Source: Actinoallomurus bryophytorum
GTDB lineage: Bacteria; Actinomycetota; Actinomycetes; Streptosporangiales; Streptosporangiaceae
Reading direction: 5' to 3'
DNA: 64,000 nucleotides
Assembly: GCF_006716425.1 (NCBI RefSeq)
Contig: NZ_VFOZ01000001.1
Location: 6,634,001-6,698,000, forward strand
Part shown: piece after piece, positions 61,571 through 64,000 of the stretch
How positions within the stretch are numbered: position 1 is the first letter of the stretch
How the letters are laid out: every line of letters begins with the position of its first letter
The notes under the pieces: model-generated
Database searches by the model: none
Told to the model about the DNA's origin: nothing
Seen by the model: the letters and a program-made list of their open reading frames with translations, nothing else
Program-made: the position numbers and the translations under genes

Positions 61571-61591
61571 TTACATTACCCGCCTATGTAA
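61571..61591. promoter_or_regulatory. Dyad in the asnB promoter
   Basis: TTACAT (61571-61576) and ATGTAA (61586-61591) form a dyad with a 9-bp spacer. It overlaps a second quasi-dyad ATGTAAATTTCATGT. It is in a clearly AT-rich stretch before asnB and is a likely MarR operator. Confidence 0.55.
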
Positions 61592-61639
61592 ATTTCATGT
61601 TACGTCATCCCTGCAAGTCACCGTCACTCAGGGTGATCG

Positions 61640-63094
61640 TCAAGGCTGGGCCGTGCCGCCGGCCTGGGCGGGGCTCGCGCGCTCGGGCAGCCGGATCCGT
61701 ATCTCGGTCCGGCCGGGTGCGCTCGTCAGCGTCACCGTGCCTCCGTGCGCCTGGACGACGGCGGAGACGATGGCCAGCCCGAGGCCGGTGCTGCCCGCCC
61801 TGCGTGAGCGTGAGTCGTCGCCGCGGACGAAGCGCTCGAACGCCTTCTCCTGGAGGTCGGCCGGGACGCCGGGACCGTCGTCGGTCACCTCCAGCGTGAC
61901 GGTGCCGGGCTCGTCGGCCGCCACCCGCACCGTGACGTTCGTACCGCCGGGCGTGTGCGTGCGGGCGTTGGTGAGCAGGTTGCCGAGGACCTGGTGCAGC
62001 CGGTACTCGTCTCCCTGGAGCACCACCGGTTCGCCGGGCAGGTCCAGCGACCAGCGGTGGTCCGGTCCGGCCGCGCGTGCGTCGGACGTCGTGTCGATCG
62101 CGAGCCGGGTCAGGTCGACCTGGTCGTGGGCCAGCGGCCGTCCGGCGTCGAGGCGCGCCAGGAGGAGCAGGTCGTCCACGAGATGCCCCATCCGCGCGGA
62201 CTCGGCCTCGACCCGGCTCAGGGCGTGCCTGACCTCGGGCCCGGACCCGTCGGCGTCGCGGCCCGCGAGCTCGGCGTGGCTCCGGATGGCGGCGAGCGGG
62301 GTCCGCAGCTCGTGGCTCGCGTCGGCGACGAAGCGGCGGAGCCGGTCCTCGCTCGCGTGCCGCTGGGCGAGCGCCGATCCGACGTGTTCGAGCATGCGGT
62401 TGAAGGCGATGCCGACCTGGCCGACCTCCGTGCCGGGGTCGCGGTACGGAACCGGGCCGGGCATCGCGATCTCGCCGCTGCCGAGCGGGCGGCGGGAGAC
62501 CTCCGTGGCGGTGGCGGCGATCCGGCGCAGTGGCCGCAGCGTCAGCCGTACGAAGACGGTGCCGGCGATGGCGGTGCCCAGCAGCACCGCCCCGAAGACG
62601 ATCAGTTCGGTCACCTCGACGCGATCGAGCGTCTGCTCCAGGCCGTGCATCGGCAGCCCGGTGATGAGGACGTCACCGTCCTGACCGGCCGCCGCGATCA
62701 CGCGGTACTCGCCGAGGGCCTCCAGGTCGATCGTCTCCGGTCCGGAGCCGGCGGCCAGCCCGGCCAGCCTCTGCCGGTCCGCCGTCTCCAGCACGAGCTG
62801 CCCGCCCCGGTCGCTGACCACGCCGCACTGCGTGATCCGGCCGTCGATGAGGCGGGCGCCGAACGTGCCCACGGCCTGTCCGTGCTCCCGGTCGGCGTCG
62901 CCGGCGCCATCGGGATGTTCGAGGTTGACGGCGTAGCGGGTGCCCGCCGCGGTGAGCTGCTGGTCGAGCCGCGCGACCAGGAACGCGTGGAGGGCCAGCG
63001 TCGTCACCAGGCCGACGACCGCGCAGGCGACGGTCAGGAGCACCAGCAGCCCGGCGATGAGCCGGCCGCGGAGGGTGCGGATGCGGAAACTCAT
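61640..63094 (-). CDS. Sensor histidine kinase
   Basis: A 484-residue kinase. Membrane helices (about 10-32, 163-184) flank a periplasmic sensor region; HAMP follows; the H box SHELRTPLAAI has phospho-His261; N, G1 and G2 boxes are NLLTNARTH, DDGPGVP and GLGLAIV. Seven bases after the response regulator. The signal is unknown. Confidence 0.92.
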   Translation of the reverse strand: MSFRIRTLRGRLIAGLLVLLTVACAVVGLVTTLALHAFLVARLDQQLTAAGTRYAVNLEHPDGAGDADREHGQAVGTFGARLIDGRITQCGVVSDRGGQLVLETADRQRLAGLAAGSGPETIDLEALGEYRVIAAAGQDGDVLITGLPMHGLEQTLDRVEVTELIVFGAVLLGTAIAGTVFVRLTLRPLRRIAATATEVSRRPLGSGEIAMPGPVPYRDPGTEVGQVGIAFNRMLEHVGSALAQRHASEDRLRRFVADASHELRTPLAAIRSHAELAGRDADGSGPEVRHALSRVEAESARMGHLVDDLLLLARLDAGRPLAHDQVDLTRLAIDTTSDARAAGPDHRWSLDLPGEPVVLQGDEYRLHQVLGNLLTNARTHTPGGTNVTVRVAADEPGTVTLEVTDDGPGVPADLQEKAFERFVRGDDSRSRRAGSTGLGLAIVSAVVQAHGGTVTLTSAPGRTEIRIRLPERASPAQAGGTAQP

Positions 63095-63101
63095 GCGGAT
63101 C

Positions 63102-63851
63102 TCATCTGATGGGCGGCTTGAGCACGTAGCCGACGCCGCGCACCGTGTGCAGGAGGGGCTCACGGCCGGCGTCGATCTTCTTGCGCAGATAGCTGACGTA
63201 CAGCTCGACGACGTGCGCCTGGCCGCCGAAGTCGTACTTCCACACCCGGTCGAGGATCTGGGCCTTCGACAGCACCCGGCGCGGGTTCCGCATGAAGTAG
63301 CGGAGGAGCTCGAACTCGGTGGCCGTCAGCTCGACCAGGTCACCGCCGCGGCGTACCTCGCGGGCGTCCTCATCCATCGTGAGGTCGGCCACGGTGAGGG
63401 CGTCGCCACCCTGGCCGCGAGCGCGGCCCGTACGCCGGAGCAGGCCGCGCAGCCGCGCGAGGACCTCTTCGAGACTGAAGGGCTTGGTGACGTAGTCGTC
63501 TCCGCCGGCCGTGATCCCCGCGATGCGATCCTCGACCGCGTCGCGGGCGGTGAGGAACAACACGCAGACCGAGGGGTTGTCCGCCCTCAGACGCCGCAGG
63601 ACGTCCAGGCCGCCCATGTCCGGAAGCATCACGTCCAGCAGGACCGCGTCCGGCCGGAGCTCACGTGCGGCCCTGATCGCGTCGGCGCCGTCGCCGGCGG
63701 TCCGCACCTCCCAGCCCTCGAAGCGCAGCACGCTGGCGAGGACCTCCGCGAGGCTCGCCTCGTCGTCGACCACGAGCGCGCGTACGGGGGACCCGTCGGG
63801 ACGGGTCATGATCGGGTGCCGCGGCCGGGGCGACGCATCGGGATCGTTCAT
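63102..63851 (-). CDS. OmpR/PhoB-family response regulator
   Basis: A 249-residue regulator. The receiver has phospho-Asp73 (LLDVMLPD), Thr in FLTARD and Lys in TKPF. A winged helix (ELTATEFELLRYFMRNPRRVLSK ... VVELYVSYLRKKI) follows. ATG 63851 or 63809. A 7-bp dyad lies in its promoter. Confidence 0.93.
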   Translation of the reverse strand: MNDPDASPRPRHPIMTRPDGSPVRALVVDDEASLAEVLASVLRFEGWEVRTAGDGADAIRAARELRPDAVLLDVMLPDMGGLDVLRRLRADNPSVCVLFLTARDAVEDRIAGITAGGDDYVTKPFSLEEVLARLRGLLRRTGRARGQGGDALTVADLTMDEDAREVRRGGDLVELTATEFELLRYFMRNPRRVLSKAQILDRVWKYDFGGQAHVVELYVSYLRKKIDAGREPLLHTVRGVGYVLKPPIR

Positions 63852-63897
63852 CGTGGTCCCACCCTGCCCCTGGCGGCTGCGGCGTACCTGGGGGTTT

Positions 63898-63917
63898 CTT
63901 CAGAATTACCTCTGAAG
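63898..63917. promoter_or_regulatory. Inverted repeat upstream of the response regulator
   Basis: CTTCAGA (63898-63904) and TCTGAAG (63911-63917) form a perfect 7-bp dyad, 47 bp before the start, suited to binding by the response regulator itself. Confidence 0.5.
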
Positions 63918-64000
63918 GATGGCAAACGCACTGGTCACGGTGGGGTGACCGGCCGTACACAGGCGCCTCAGAAGGAATCCACAGGAACCGGCAGCAGGGT

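Noticed and set aside
59733-62684. Open frame of about 980 codons on the + strand
   Set aside because: Antisense to asnB and the histidine kinase, crossing their promoter; no recognisable motif.
1-64000. tRNA, rRNA, CRISPR or insertion sequence
   Set aside because: I found no cloverleaf-like or rRNA-like stretch, no regularly spaced identical repeats with unique spacers, and no transposase or terminal inverted repeats.

Overview
The window is about 70% G+C with GTG and TTG starts, 4-bp GTGA/ATGA stop-start overlaps and actinobacterial families (F420-type DDN oxidoreductase, RsbW-like kinase, NACHT NTPase, PucR and AsnC regulators). It comes from a chromosome of an actinomycete, possibly a Streptosporangiales-type soil organism; the exact genus cannot be read from the sequence. 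I see no rRNA, tRNA, CRISPR array, insertion sequence or phage genes.

Layout. 0-6 kb: the end of one gene, a small membrane protein, a secreted seven-blade RCC1 propeller, two small conserved proteins, and a CoxE/CoxD/CoxF-like accessory set (VWA protein, MoxR ATPase, XdhC) with no molybdenum hydroxylase subunits beside it. 6-8.2 kb: a ketopantoate-reductase-like/amidase fusion, divergent from operon A. 8.5-17.4 kb (operon A1, + strand): a complete Dpp-type peptide ABC importer, a DppA-type D-aminopeptidase, methylaspartate ammonia-lyase and a CaiB/BaiF CoA-transferase. 17.4-18 kb: an AsnC/Lrp regulator. 18.1-25.6 kb (operon A2, + strand): a creatininase-family amidohydrolase, SDR, M20 and M19 peptidases, a DUF885 metallohydrolase, an alpha/beta hydrolase and an AstE/AspA-like deacylase. 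25.7-29.9 kb: GntR, methyltransferase, XRE-cupin, phosphoesterase and PucR genes. 42.2-29.9 kb (operon B, - strand): a second peptide importer (with a permease-ATPase fusion), an S9 peptidase/beta-lactamase-fold fusion, and an M20 deacylase/GNAT/N-succinylamino-acid racemase trio matching the known irreversible D-to-L amino acid conversion pathway.

The two peptide operons converge on the regulator island at 26-29 kb. Together with the amidase fusion they form about 36 kb that looks dedicated to importing unusual (D-residue-containing or N-acylated) peptides, cutting them in the cytoplasm and feeding the amino acids into metabolism. The D-to-L module is established biochemistry; the link to peptide import, the S9/beta-lactamase fusion and the methylaspartate lyase/CoA-transferase branch are the least described parts.

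42.6-64 kb is a mixed region: a MarR regulator, a His-rich secreted peptide, a class I glutamine amidotransferase, a DUF72 protein, a membrane NACHT NTPase with two TTA codons, an RsbW-like kinase, an NlpC/P60 hydrolase, an ACT-domain membrane protein, a mycothiol-dependent-isomerase-like protein, a DDN oxidoreductase, an ECF sigma factor, a secreted GH3 glycosidase, a phosphotransferase/lipocalin-like pair behind a KstR-like palindrome, asparagine synthetase with a MarR gene, and a two-component system.
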